Shown here in pieces: positions 23,734 through 32,292 of a stretch of DNA of 49,587 bases. Origin of the DNA: an uncultured Lachnospiraceae bacterium (GTDB lineage: Bacteria > Bacillota > Clostridia > Lachnospirales > Lachnospiraceae). The notes below the pieces were generated by a model. It did not search any database. It was not told the origin of the DNA and worked only from the letters and a program-made list of their open reading frames with translations. The position numbers and the translations under genes were made by a program. Each line of letters begins with the position of its first letter. The stretch's first letter is position 1. The stretch spans positions 1-49,587 of the forward strand of contig CABSCP010000037.1 in NCBI GenBank assembly GCA_902476265.1, in the 5' to 3' direction.

Positions 23734-24762
23734 ATGTATGATGTGATTGTGGCCGGGGCCGGGCCCACAGGAAGTACGGCGGCAAAGACGCTGGCGGAAA
23801 AAGGATACAGGGTTCTCCTGGTGGAACGGCTGAAACTGCCCCGCTATAAATCCTGCTCCGGTGTTTTGATACAAAAATCATTGAATTTGGTAAAACAATA
23901 TTTCGGCGGGGAAGTTCCGGCCTCTGTCATGTGTGAACCCACAGAAAACCGGGGAATGATATTCACGGATGATAAGGGCAGGGAATTTCCGTTTAAACAG
24001 CCGGGACGGAATGTGTGGCGAAGCTCCTTTGACAAATGGCTCGTGGATAAAGCAGAGGAAAGCGGGGCCGAAATCAGAGACTGTACCGCTGCCGTCTCCT
24101 GTGAAGTGCAGAGCGGTTCGGTCATGGTCACTCTGAAAGGAAAAGAAGTGTATACGGAAGAAGCAGGTTACCTGCTGGATTGTGAAGGCGTTACAGGCGC
24201 CCTGAAGAAGAAAATCCGCCGGATTGCACCGGAATTTGTCATGACCTGTCAGACCTTTAATGAGGGCAGCATCGATTTGGACGGCCACTATTTCTATGCG
24301 TATCTGCAGCCTGAATTGTCGGAGTATGATGCCTGGTTTAACGTGAAAGACAATCTTCTGGTTTTGGGAGTGTCCGTCAGGGAACAGCAGAAAATTTCCG
24401 GTTATTATGAACGGTTTTTAAAGTATATGACAGCAAATCATCATTTGCGGATTGAAAAACAGGTAAAAGCAGAAAAATGGCTGATGCCGCATATCCGGCC
24501 AGGATGCGCCATTGATTATGGATCAGGCAGAATCCTGTTTGCAGGAGAGGCGGCAGGCTTTTTAAACCCCATGGGCGAAGGGATTTCAGCCGGGATGGAA
24601 AGCGGATATTGTGCGGCAAATGCAATCTCCCGGCATTTTTATGATGTGGATTCCGTCATGGAAGCTTATAAGAACAGTACGGACGCCTTACATAACTATA
24701 TGAAACGACAATGGAATTTCGTGGCAGGAATGGCGGATACATTTCAGGAAATGAAAATATGA
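23734..24762 (+). CDS. FAD-dependent oxidoreductase, geranylgeranyl reductase-like
   Basis: The 342-residue enzyme begins with the Rossmann motif YDVIVAGAGPTGSTAAKTLAE and LVERLKLPRYKSCSG, typical of the geranylgeranyl-reductase group. The second FAD motif GRILFAGEAAGFLNPMGEGI lies near 265-285. Relatives reduce isoprenoid double bonds or hydroxylate aromatic lipids. GGAGG precedes ATG 23734. It is 9 bases upstream of the glycosyltransferase, so a lipid or terpenoid that is reduced and then glycosylated is a reasonable inference. Confidence 0.85.
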   Translation: MYDVIVAGAGPTGSTAAKTLAEKGYRVLLVERLKLPRYKSCSGVLIQKSLNLVKQYFGGEVPASVMCEPTENRGMIFTDDKGREFPFKQPGRNVWRSSFDKWLVDKAEESGAEIRDCTAAVSCEVQSGSVMVTLKGKEVYTEEAGYLLDCEGVTGALKKKIRRIAPEFVMTCQTFNEGSIDLDGHYFYAYLQPELSEYDAWFNVKDNLLVLGVSVREQQKISGYYERFLKYMTANHHLRIEKQVKAEKWLMPHIRPGCAIDYGSGRILFAGEAAGFLNPMGEGISAGMESGYCAANAISRHFYDVDSVMEAYKNSTDALHNYMKRQWNFVAGMADTFQEMKI

Positions 24763-24771
24763 GGGGACTTC

Positions 24772-26007
24772 ATGAAAAAAATTGCCATATTCACGATGGG
24801 AACCCGGGGAGATGTGCAGCCATACATCTACCTGGCACAGGAACTCAATAAAAATGACTGCCAGGTTGTAATCGGCTCGCATCCCTGCTGGAGAGAACTG
24901 GTGGAATCGGAAAATAACAGGTTTGTGCCCATCGGACCGGACATTGATATTGAAAAAGAAGCGGCAGTGATCCGCGGCAAAAATAAAAACCCGGTTCTTT
25001 GTATGTTAAAGACCATGAAATTCATTTTTAAAATCATCGTAAACTCCACAGAGGACGTTTATGACGCTTGTGTCGGAATGGATCTGATTATCGTGTCACA
25101 TTCCCAGATGGGAGCCACCGAAGCAGAAGTCCTGGGGATTGAAACAGTGAATGTCACCTTACAGACAGAAATGATCCCCCGGGAATTAAAGGAAAAAACG
25201 CTTGCGGAGAAATTGATCGGCGGGATCATAGCGGCGCAGATGGCCAGGCCCTACAATAAAATCCGGAAAAAGTATCACTTAAAACCTGCAAAAGATATCG
25301 GAAAGATCATGTCAAAGCGGCTGGACCTGATTCCGATCAGCAAATATGTGAAAGAGCCCGATCCCTATTGGGGGCCGCAGCATATTCTGACAGGCTTCTG
25401 GTATCAGGAATCAAAAGAATATCAACCCGATAAAAAGCTGGCAGACTTTTTGGAAAACGGAGAACCCCCTATACTGCTGGCCCTGGGCGCCATGTCATTT
25501 GAAGAGGAAGCAGAAACTGAAAAACTGGATCTGTTTGTCAAAGCATTTGAAAAAACGGGACACCGCGCCGTCATTCAGGGCTTCCAAAAAACATTAAAAG
25601 AATATGAACTGCCCGCTTCCATGCTTGCCGTGGGCTCCGTGCCCCACAGTTATTTATTTGAAAAATGCAGCATGGTCTTCCATCATTGCGGATTTGGCAC
25701 AGCGGCGGCAACTCTGATTTATGGAGTGCCATCCGTTCCGGTCCCCCATGTTCTGGATCAGATCGGATTTGCCGATTCCCTTTTTAAACTGGGAGTGGCA
25801 GGAAAACCGATCGATGGAAATAAAGTCACGGAAGCAGACGTGACAGAACGTATTCGGGATATGGAACTGCATTATGAAGAAAGAGCGGCGAAAGCGCGGG
25901 AATTATCGAAAAAAATAAAGCAGGAGAATGGGCTGCAGAATGCTGTAAAATTAATAAAGGAAGCCGAAGGCAGCTGCTCTGTTAACCTTCAGGCTTCCAA
26001 ACTCTGA
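24772..26007 (+). CDS. UGT-type glycosyltransferase
   Basis: The 411-residue enzyme is of the GT1/GT28-like fold used by sterol and macrolide glycosyltransferases. KIAIFTMGTRGDVQPYIYLA at the N-terminus is the hallmark of the sterol-glucosyltransferase group. ILLALGAMSF opens the donor domain, and VFHHCGFGTAAATLIYGVP with PHVLDQIGFA is the nucleotide-sugar signature. The acceptor is likely a lipophilic alcohol. It forms an apparent operon with the FAD enzyme and converges on a MATE exporter gene. Confidence 0.88.
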   Translation: MKKIAIFTMGTRGDVQPYIYLAQELNKNDCQVVIGSHPCWRELVESENNRFVPIGPDIDIEKEAAVIRGKNKNPVLCMLKTMKFIFKIIVNSTEDVYDACVGMDLIIVSHSQMGATEAEVLGIETVNVTLQTEMIPRELKEKTLAEKLIGGIIAAQMARPYNKIRKKYHLKPAKDIGKIMSKRLDLIPISKYVKEPDPYWGPQHILTGFWYQESKEYQPDKKLADFLENGEPPILLALGAMSFEEEAETEKLDLFVKAFEKTGHRAVIQGFQKTLKEYELPASMLAVGSVPHSYLFEKCSMVFHHCGFGTAAATLIYGVPSVPVPHVLDQIGFADSLFKLGVAGKPIDGNKVTEADVTERIRDMELHYEERAAKARELSKKIKQENGLQNAVKLIKEAEGSCSVNLQASKL

Positions 26008-26018
26008 AAAGGGTACGA

Positions 26019-27359
26019 TTATTCTTTTCCCCCGTAATGATAGGTCTTTTTCTTTTTCACTAAGAAGAAAACGGAAATCACAAATCCCAGGATTTCAGCG
26101 GCAGGAACCGCCATCCAAAGCCCGTTTTTCCCAAGGAGTGGAGGCAGCAGCAGGATACAGCCCGCCAGAAAGATGAAGGTCCTGGCAAAAGAGATCACCG
26201 CTGAAATCAGGCCGTCTGAAAAAGCGGTGAACATGGCGGATGCAAAAATGCTGATTCCCATGAAAAGAAAGCCCGGAGCGTAATAAGGGAAACCGTCCAT
26301 GGTTATCCGATAGACGGCGGAATCAGGCCCTGCAAAAAACGGCAGGGCCGCTTTCATGACCAAAAAGGACAGTCCAAAGGTTGCAGCGGAACAGACCGAC
26401 ACCAGAATCAGACTGTTTTTGACCAGCGTTTTCAGCTGGGAATGTTCGCCGTGGCCGTATTTAAAGCTGATGACCGGCGCGATCCCGCTGGAATAGCCGA
26501 AGTAAACGGCGCTGAATACGAACTGAAAATACAGCACGATGGTGATGGATGCCACTCCGTCTTCTCCATAATATTTTAAAAAAATCAGGTTGAACAAAAA
26601 GGTGGTGACCGCATTCGCCAGGTTGCTCACCATTTCAGAGGAACCGTTGGTGCAGGAACGGAGCAGCACCAGCCCGTCAAATTTCGGCACGGTAAAGTGC
26701 AGAGAGCCTTTTTTTGCGAGAAAGAAGTACAAAATCCCGGTGAGGGCAGGGATGGAATAGCCGATCCCCGTGGCCAGCGCAGCGCCGGCAATTCCCATTT
26801 GCAAAGGCACGATGAACACATAATCCAGCACCATGTTGGTGAGCCCGGCGAGCACGGTGACTGTCAGCCCAAGCACAGGTTTCCCGGCAGTGACGAAGAA
26901 CGTCTGGAAAGCGGTCTGCAGAAAGAAAAAGGGGGAAAAGGCCATCAGGATGACGAGATAGGTTTTTCCCGTTTCAAACTGTGCCTCCGTGGTCCCCAGA
27001 AGATGCAGAAGGGGTTCCGCAAACAGGATGCCCAGAACCGCTACGAGAATGCCCAGAAGCAATTCCACAAGTACCAGAAAAGAGAAGTTCTCCTTCGCCG
27101 TCTGAAGCCTGCCTTCCCCAAGCCGGATCGCGATGATGGCGCTGCCGCCGGTGGAAATCATGATGGCGAGCGCCATTTCCACACTGATGGCGGGATAGAC
27201 CATATTAATGCTGGAGAGGGCCGTGGTGCCCACAAAGCGGGATACGAACATCCCGTCCACAATGGTGTACATGGATAAAAAGAGCATCATGATCACATTT
27301 GGCAGGGTGAATGCCAACATGGACGGCAGATTGAATTTTTTGGAAAGTGAATTATTCAT
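26019..27359 (-). CDS. MATE family efflux transporter
   Basis: The 446-residue protein has twelve hydrophobic segments in two bundles. The N-terminal FTLPNVIMMLFLSMYTIVDGMFVSRFVG block is typical of the DinF/NorM-like MATE family. It exports cationic or lipophilic compounds using a sodium or proton gradient. Its ATG overlaps the stop of the MarR gene (ATGAATAA, 27352-27359), so translation is coupled and expression should follow the palindromic operator upstream. Confidence 0.92.
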   Translation of the reverse strand: MNNSLSKKFNLPSMLAFTLPNVIMMLFLSMYTIVDGMFVSRFVGTTALSSINMVYPAISVEMALAIMISTGGSAIIAIRLGEGRLQTAKENFSFLVLVELLLGILVAVLGILFAEPLLHLLGTTEAQFETGKTYLVILMAFSPFFFLQTAFQTFFVTAGKPVLGLTVTVLAGLTNMVLDYVFIVPLQMGIAGAALATGIGYSIPALTGILYFFLAKKGSLHFTVPKFDGLVLLRSCTNGSSEMVSNLANAVTTFLFNLIFLKYYGEDGVASITIVLYFQFVFSAVYFGYSSGIAPVISFKYGHGEHSQLKTLVKNSLILVSVCSAATFGLSFLVMKAALPFFAGPDSAVYRITMDGFPYYAPGFLFMGISIFASAMFTAFSDGLISAVISFARTFIFLAGCILLLPPLLGKNGLWMAVPAAEILGFVISVFFLVKKKKTYHYGGKE

Positions 27360-27795
27360 GATTTAAATCGGTTTCCTCCTGAAAGTATTCATAATATAAA
27401 ACAGTGGTATGAACCAGCTGGGCGCTCAACCTGGGGCCAAGCCGTTCCATTGCCCGAACCTCCATTTTGTGAAGTTTTGTAAGGATCTCGTCGGAAAACG
27501 CTTTTCCGGCATCCGTCAAAACCACAACTTTTTCTTTTTTATTGTCCGGCGCTGCTTCCAGCGCCATATATCCCTTTTTCATAAAGTCCAGCAGGATGCT
27601 GTGGACCGTGGATTTTGGCAGCAGCAGCTCCTCACAGATCATCTTCTGGGTACAGGTCCCTTTTTCCTCCAGAATACAGAGCATCAGCAGGGAATTGTAA
27701 TTCAGTCCCTGAGTCTTTGCCCATCTGCCGTAAGCGGCGCTGGTTTTGCTGTAGGCGGTGTTGATCTGTTCAATCTGTTCTAAATAACGGTTCAT
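27352..27795 (-). CDS. MarR family transcriptional regulator
   Basis: The 147-residue protein has the MarR winged helix-turn-helix (TCTQKMICEELLLPKSTVHSIL, about 46-67) and wing (ALEAAPDNKKEKVVVLTDAG), flanked by dimerisation helices. GGGAGG precedes the ATG at 27795. It is first in an operon with the MATE gene and most likely represses it, releasing on ligand binding. The operator in its promoter supports autoregulation. Confidence 0.92.
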   Translation of the reverse strand: MNRYLEQIEQINTAYSKTSAAYGRWAKTQGLNYNSLLMLCILEEKGTCTQKMICEELLLPKSTVHSILLDFMKKGYMALEAAPDNKKEKVVVLTDAGKAFSDEILTKLHKMEVRAMERLGPRLSAQLVHTTVLYYEYFQEETDLNHE

Positions 27796-27821
27796 GACGT
27801 ATCCTCCCATAACGGTTCAAA

Positions 27822-27875
27822 ATAGTGCGAAATCGTACTGATTGTCAGTATAGTGCGATTTCGCACTATTGTCAA
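27822..27875 (-). promoter_or_regulatory. MarR promoter with embedded palindromic operators
   Basis: On the minus strand TTGACA (27870-27875), a 17-base spacer and TATACT (27847-27852) form a strong promoter. The spacer is almost entirely a perfect 20-bp palindrome, ATAGTGCGA-TT-TCGCACTAT (27850-27869). A second, imperfect copy starts at 27822 (ATAGTGCGAAATCGTACT). A repressor bound here would block RNA polymerase directly. Confidence 0.85.
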
Positions 27876-27958
27876 GGGGAAAGATAAAAGGCTTGTGCCG
27901 GGTTCCGATTTATGCTAAAACTGAGGGGAAGACAAACGAGAATAATGGGGGAATTCAC

Positions 27959-28603
27959 TTGAAAACAGGAACGATTAACCGGGAGGATATGCTGGAACTC
28001 ACCAGACGAATGACGCTGAAAAGAAACTGTTTCAGCAGGATTGCAGGGGCTTATCTGGACGGGGACGGCTTTGTGGACGGAACCTTTCACACGCATTTCG
28101 GAAAGCTTTCCGTCAGCGAGCAGCAGAGCAAGCTGGAAATTGCAAAAGCCATTCCATTTTCCAGGACAAATGTAAATCTGAAAGAATACGAATTTGGCCC
28201 GGAGGATGAGAAGGCGGGGAGTGCCTGGCAGCTCCTCATGGGGCTGAAGGAATGCGAACTGAAAAATGACGCCATGCTGGATGTATTTTATGAAGTGTTC
28301 GGAGAGAAATACCGGGCGTCGGGAGATTATGGAGTGTACTTTTTTTACGGGAGTTACGACGTGCCCATAAAGGCCGCCGACGGGGAACGGCTGTGGGAAT
28401 CGGAAGAAATCTATCAATTCATCATCTGCGCGGTGTGTCCGCTGCATAGCGATTATGAGCCGGGAGAACCGGAGTGCGGGTTCCTTTTTCCGGCATTTTC
28501 GGACAGGAGCAGCGACATTCACAGAATCGATATATTTCAGTCTGACGCTATGCATCCTCATGAGGAACTGGTGGACGGCATTATTTTTACGCGGGGGAAA
28601 TAA
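27959..28603 (+). CDS. DUF4317 protein, C-terminally short
   Basis: The 214-residue protein matches the start of DUF4317: INREDMLELTRRMTLKRNCF, then GAYLDGDGFVDGTFHTHF and the GDYGVYFFYGSYDVPIKA core. Full members are near 380-400 residues, so this copy ends about halfway, after VDGIIFTRGK. TTG 27959 is the start, with GGGGGA 8 bases upstream; upstream in-frame sequence is promoter DNA. The truncation may leave it non-functional. The role of the family is unknown. Confidence 0.8.
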   Translation: MKTGTINREDMLELTRRMTLKRNCFSRIAGAYLDGDGFVDGTFHTHFGKLSVSEQQSKLEIAKAIPFSRTNVNLKEYEFGPEDEKAGSAWQLLMGLKECELKNDAMLDVFYEVFGEKYRASGDYGVYFFYGSYDVPIKAADGERLWESEEIYQFIICAVCPLHSDYEPGEPECGFLFPAFSDRSSDIHRIDIFQSDAMHPHEELVDGIIFTRGK

Positions 28604-28775
28604 CGTCGGAATCGGAATTAGGACCGCGGCAGAAAGAAGAACGGCAGGACTGCATTGCGGCCCTGTCTTTTTTTATGTTAATCCGCAACCAATGCTAACA
28701 TAAAATGCCTTTTGGGGTTGGTGGTATCCGGTCTTTATCCGTGTTATGATCAGAAAAAGAAGGAGAGTGAAAAGT

Positions 28776-29228
28776 ATGATTTCTGTGAATTTGCAGCATC
28801 TGAGGAGACTGAACGGATATTCCCAGGAGGAGGTTGCGGAAAAGATCGGCGTGTCCAGGCAGGCGGTTGCGAAGTGGGAGAACGGAGAAACGGCGCCGGA
28901 TCTGACAAACAGTATGGCGCTGGCGGAACTGTATGGCGTGACCCTGGATGATCTTGTGAAATTTGATCCCAAACAGGAGGGCTTTCCCGTGCCGCCGAAG
29001 GGAAAGCATGTTTTCGGGACGGTGACGGTGGGGGACCGGGGACAGATCGTGATTCCCAAAAAGGCGCGGGATCTTTTTCATATCCTGCCCGGCGACAGTC
29101 TGATGGTGCTGGGAGATGAGGAGCAGGGGATTGCGCTGGCAAAGACGGAGGATTTTATGAAGCTGGCGGAAGAACTGATGCAGATGGCACAGGAAGGCAG
29201 AGAGAGGACAGGGAAAAGGCGGAAATGA
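28776..29228 (+). CDS. XRE family regulator with AbrB/SpoVT-like domain
   Basis: The 150-residue regulator has two DNA-binding modules. An XRE helix-turn-helix (LRRLNGYSQEEVAEKIGVSRQAVAKWENGE) occupies about 6-60. An AbrB/SpoVT swapped-hairpin domain (GTVTVGDRGQIVIPKKARDLFHI) occupies about 80-125. Such fusions occur in clostridia but few have been studied. AGGAG precedes ATG 28776. The end overlaps the next ATG by four bases, coupling it to the FAD oxidoreductase it probably controls. Confidence 0.88.
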   Translation: MISVNLQHLRRLNGYSQEEVAEKIGVSRQAVAKWENGETAPDLTNSMALAELYGVTLDDLVKFDPKQEGFPVPPKGKHVFGTVTVGDRGQIVIPKKARDLFHILPGDSLMVLGDEEQGIALAKTEDFMKLAEELMQMAQEGRERTGKRRK

Positions 29229-30733
29229 AGAAGAAAATTTTGATCATCGGCGGGGGCATCAGCGGACTTACGGCAGGAATTTATGCGCGAAAAGCCGGAT
29301 TTGAAGCGGAAATTTATGAACAGCACAGGGTGGCAGGCGGGGAATGTACCGGATGGAACCGACAGGGATTTCATATCGATAACTGCATTCACTGGATGAT
29401 GGGAACTACGCCGGGCAGCGAACTGTACCGGATATGGGAAACGGTGGGAGCCGTGGGAAGCGGGATTCAAATTCATAAAGCAGACAGCATGTATACGTCA
29501 GAGTTAAACGGACAGCAGATTACGCTGTGGAAAGATTTGGATCGGACAGAGAAGGAACTTCTGGAACTTTCCCCGGAGGATGCGGCAGAGATAAAAGATC
29601 TGATCAAGTCCTGCAGGATGGCGCAAAAGGTGCAGATTCCCGCCAAAATGCCGCCGGAGCAGATTGGTCCGGTGGAAGGGATCAAAATGCTGTTCACCAT
29701 GGGCAGCGCACTGAAGCTTTTAAAAAAGTATGAGGGGACGGATACACGGGATTTGATGAACCGTTTTTCCCATCCACTGATCCGGTGTATGATTTCGGAC
29801 TTTTGTACGGCAGAGTCCCTGGCGAACAGTTTTCCCATGGCTTATGGCAATTTTGCGGGAGGGGACGGCGGTATACCAAAAGGCGGTTCCTTTGCCATGA
29901 CACAGCGGATGAGAAAAACTTTTGAGAAGCTGGGAGGGCGCATTTTTACCGGGAAGAAAGTGGAACGGATCCTGCTGGAATCCGGCAGTCAAAAGGAAGA
30001 ACTTTGTGCCGCTGGCATTTTGCTGGAAGATCAGACCAGGGTTTTGGGCGATTATGTGGTGCCCGCCTGTGATCTGTCCGTAACCTTTGGAAAGCTTCTT
30101 TCAAAGGATAACATGTCTCCTTTTTTAAAAGAAGTGTTTCAAAACAGGAAGGCTTATCCGATCTACAGTGCGTTCCAGACAGCGTTTGCGCTGGAAAGCG
30201 GAGAAAACCTGATCGGGCGGGAGGCAGTTTTGGATTGCAGCGGCCTGGAACTGTCGCCGCCGGTGGGAAACCGTCTGACCGTAAAAGTTTACGATTATGA
30301 ACCGGAGTTTGCACCGGAAGGCAGACAGATCGTTCAGACGCTCATGGGCGGTCCGGAAGAGTTGTATGAAGTATGGAAGGAACTGTACCGGGATCAGGAG
30401 GCGTACAGGCAGAAAAAGGCGGAACTGGCGGGAAAAATCCAGGGCTTCCTGGAAGAACGCTTTCCGGCCTGCAAAGGGAAACTGACCCTGCTGGATGCCT
30501 GGACGCCCATGACTTATGAACGCTATATGAGCGCTTATAAAGGATTTTATCAGTCCTATACCATTACAAAAATGAGTGCGAAACAGCCTTATCCGTCCGC
30601 ATTTGTGGAAGGCATCAGCCATCTGGTGCTGGCCGGACAGTGGCTCAACCCGCCGGGAGGACTGCCGGGAGCGGCGATAGCAGGAAAATTTGCGGTACAG
30701 CGGATCCAGAAGCTGGAAGCAGAGGGAAAATAA
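29225..30733 (+). CDS. CrtI-like NAD(P)/FAD-dependent oxidoreductase
   Basis: The 502-residue enzyme resembles phytoene desaturases and carotenoid isomerases. KKKILIIGGGISGLTAGIYA is the FAD-binding motif, and AGGECTGWNRQGFHIDNCIH follows as in the CrtISO group. The C-terminal LVLAGQWLNPPGGLPGAAIA is the second dinucleotide-fold signature. No phytoene synthase is in the window, so a carotenoid role is not supported; it could act on other isoprenoids. It is coupled to the XRE-AbrB regulator. Confidence 0.88.
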   Translation: MKKKILIIGGGISGLTAGIYARKAGFEAEIYEQHRVAGGECTGWNRQGFHIDNCIHWMMGTTPGSELYRIWETVGAVGSGIQIHKADSMYTSELNGQQITLWKDLDRTEKELLELSPEDAAEIKDLIKSCRMAQKVQIPAKMPPEQIGPVEGIKMLFTMGSALKLLKKYEGTDTRDLMNRFSHPLIRCMISDFCTAESLANSFPMAYGNFAGGDGGIPKGGSFAMTQRMRKTFEKLGGRIFTGKKVERILLESGSQKEELCAAGILLEDQTRVLGDYVVPACDLSVTFGKLLSKDNMSPFLKEVFQNRKAYPIYSAFQTAFALESGENLIGREAVLDCSGLELSPPVGNRLTVKVYDYEPEFAPEGRQIVQTLMGGPEELYEVWKELYRDQEAYRQKKAELAGKIQGFLEERFPACKGKLTLLDAWTPMTYERYMSAYKGFYQSYTITKMSAKQPYPSAFVEGISHLVLAGQWLNPPGGLPGAAIAGKFAVQRIQKLEAEGK

Positions 30734-30814
30734 AAAGAGAAATGCGCAAATGAAAGTCAGGGCATGGTAATCTTTGTCCAATTATGGTAAAATATGATGC
30801 AGAACAGAGAAAAA

Positions 30815-30845
30815 AGGACCGCGAGTGAAGCTTGCGGCCTTTTTG
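30815..30845 (+). terminator. Rho-independent terminator
   Basis: AGGACCGC...GCGGCC with an AG/CT extension, a short loop and five T residues follows the CrtI-like gene by about 80 bases. A 56-codon frame (30794-30964, MMQNREKRTASEACGLFETG) crosses it without a ribosome site and may be a decayed gene end. Confidence 0.6.
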
Positions 30846-30983
30846 AGACCGGATTTTATCGGGAAGGAAAAGAAATCAGGGAGTATGATCCTTATAAAAG
30901 CGGGAAATATCAAAATAACAGCGGCATTTTGTCCGGTCTGATGTATCGGGATTTTATGCGCTGAGCACGGACAGGAAAAGAAG

Positions 30984-31556
30984 ATGGAATACAGGATACT
31001 GAGAGAGGAAGAAATAGAACTTCCCCTTTTTGAAAAATTTATCAGGCGTCAGGCGGTGGAGGACTGCTGGCGCAGGGAAGAAGGGAAATGGGTGATCCGC
31101 AAGGATCCTTTTATCGATGACTGGACAAAAAAGGATTATATTTTTCTGGTGGATTGCCTGAAAAATACCGTCCGGACGGGAGGCGTGGTTTTCGGCGCTT
31201 TTGAGGACGGCGCGCTGAAAGGATTCGCCTCCGTGGAAGGGCAGCCTTTCGGCAGCAAAAACCAATATCTGGATCTGACCTGCCTTCATGCGTCGGCGGA
31301 TATGAGAAGGAAGGGAATCGGGAAAAAACTGCTGTCTCTTGCGGCCCGGTGGGCCGGGGAAAAAGGAGCGGAGAAGCTCTATATTTCCTCTCATTCCGCA
31401 GCGGAAACCCAGGCGTTTTACCGGGGGATGGGCTGCGTGGATACGGCCGAACCGAGGCGGGAGCATGTGGAGACGGAACCTTTTGACTGCCAGCTGGAAC
31501 TGGCGGTGGATGCGGTCGGCAAAACAAAGATACGGCAGGGAGGTGCCGGTCAATGA
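30984..31556 (+). CDS. GNAT family N-acetyltransferase
   Basis: The 190-residue acetyltransferase has LDLTCLHASADMRRKGIGKKLLSLA as its acetyl-CoA loop (RRKGIGK). LYISSHSAAETQAFYRGMGC is the usual late motif. The front part is longer than average and includes WVIRKDPFIDDW. The substrate is unknown. It overlaps the DUF554 gene by four bases (ATGA), indicating one operon with the MraY paralogue. Confidence 0.88.
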   Translation: MEYRILREEEIELPLFEKFIRRQAVEDCWRREEGKWVIRKDPFIDDWTKKDYIFLVDCLKNTVRTGGVVFGAFEDGALKGFASVEGQPFGSKNQYLDLTCLHASADMRRKGIGKKLLSLAARWAGEKGAEKLYISSHSAAETQAFYRGMGCVDTAEPRREHVETEPFDCQLELAVDAVGKTKIRQGGAGQ

Positions 31557-32275
31557 GAGGCCTTGGGACGATTGTGAACGTGCTGGCGGTGCTGGTCGGC
31601 GGCGGGATCGGTCTTGTGGTAAAAAACGGTCTGAGGCAGCGCTTCTGTGACATTTTAAATCAGGCCTGCGGCGTGGCCACCATTTTTATCGGGGCATCCG
31701 GCGCGCTGCAGGGGATGCTGCACGCCGGACAGGACGGGACGATTGCAGCACAGGGCAGCATGCTGGTGATCCTTTCTCTGGTGCTCGGGGGTCTGGCCGG
31801 GGAGGCTCTGAATATTGAACTTCATATCGAAGGGCTGGGAACCCGAATCAGAAACATGATTCATACCCGGGAGGATTCGCGTTTTGTGGACGGCTTCGTT
31901 ACTTCCACCCTGATCATCTGTGTGGGAGCCATGGCGGTGGTGGGGGCCATTCAGGACGGGCTGACGGGGGACTATTCCATGTTGTTTGCCAAAGCGCTGC
32001 TGGATTTCATCATCGTCATGGTGCTGGCAGCATCTCTGGGGCTGGGAGTCCTGTTTTCCGCCATTCCTCTGGGCATTTACCAGGGGGGAATCACGCTGCT
32101 TTCCGTGGGCATTGCAAAATATATGTCCGACGGGATGATCGCCGATCTGTCCTGCATCGGATCGGTATTGATTTTCTGTGTGGGAATCAACCTGACCTTT
32201 GGCAAAAAAGTGAAGGTGGGAAATCTGCTTCCGGCGCTGCTGGTTCCGGTACTGTATCATCTGTTGAAATTTTAG
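31553..32275 (+). CDS. DUF554 family membrane protein
   Basis: The 240-residue protein matches DUF554. It begins MRGLGTIVNVLAVLVGGGIG and shows the family pattern of about seven membrane helices with glycine-rich loops (VILSLVLGGLAGEALNIE, STLIICVGAMAVVGAIQDGL). It is thought to be a small transporter, with unknown substrate. It lies between GNAT (overlap) and the MraY paralogue (17-base gap). Confidence 0.9.
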   Translation: MRGLGTIVNVLAVLVGGGIGLVVKNGLRQRFCDILNQACGVATIFIGASGALQGMLHAGQDGTIAAQGSMLVILSLVLGGLAGEALNIELHIEGLGTRIRNMIHTREDSRFVDGFVTSTLIICVGAMAVVGAIQDGLTGDYSMLFAKALLDFIIVMVLAASLGLGVLFSAIPLGIYQGGITLLSVGIAKYMSDGMIADLSCIGSVLIFCVGINLTFGKKVKVGNLLPALLVPVLYHLLKF

Positions 32276-32292
32276 AAAAGGAAGAAAAAACA

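Noticed and set aside
28604..28775. Stem TATGTTA/TAACATA and T run after the DUF4317 gene
   Set aside because: The T run follows a poor stem and the 7-bp dyad has a 16-base loop. Neither is strong enough to call as terminator or operator.
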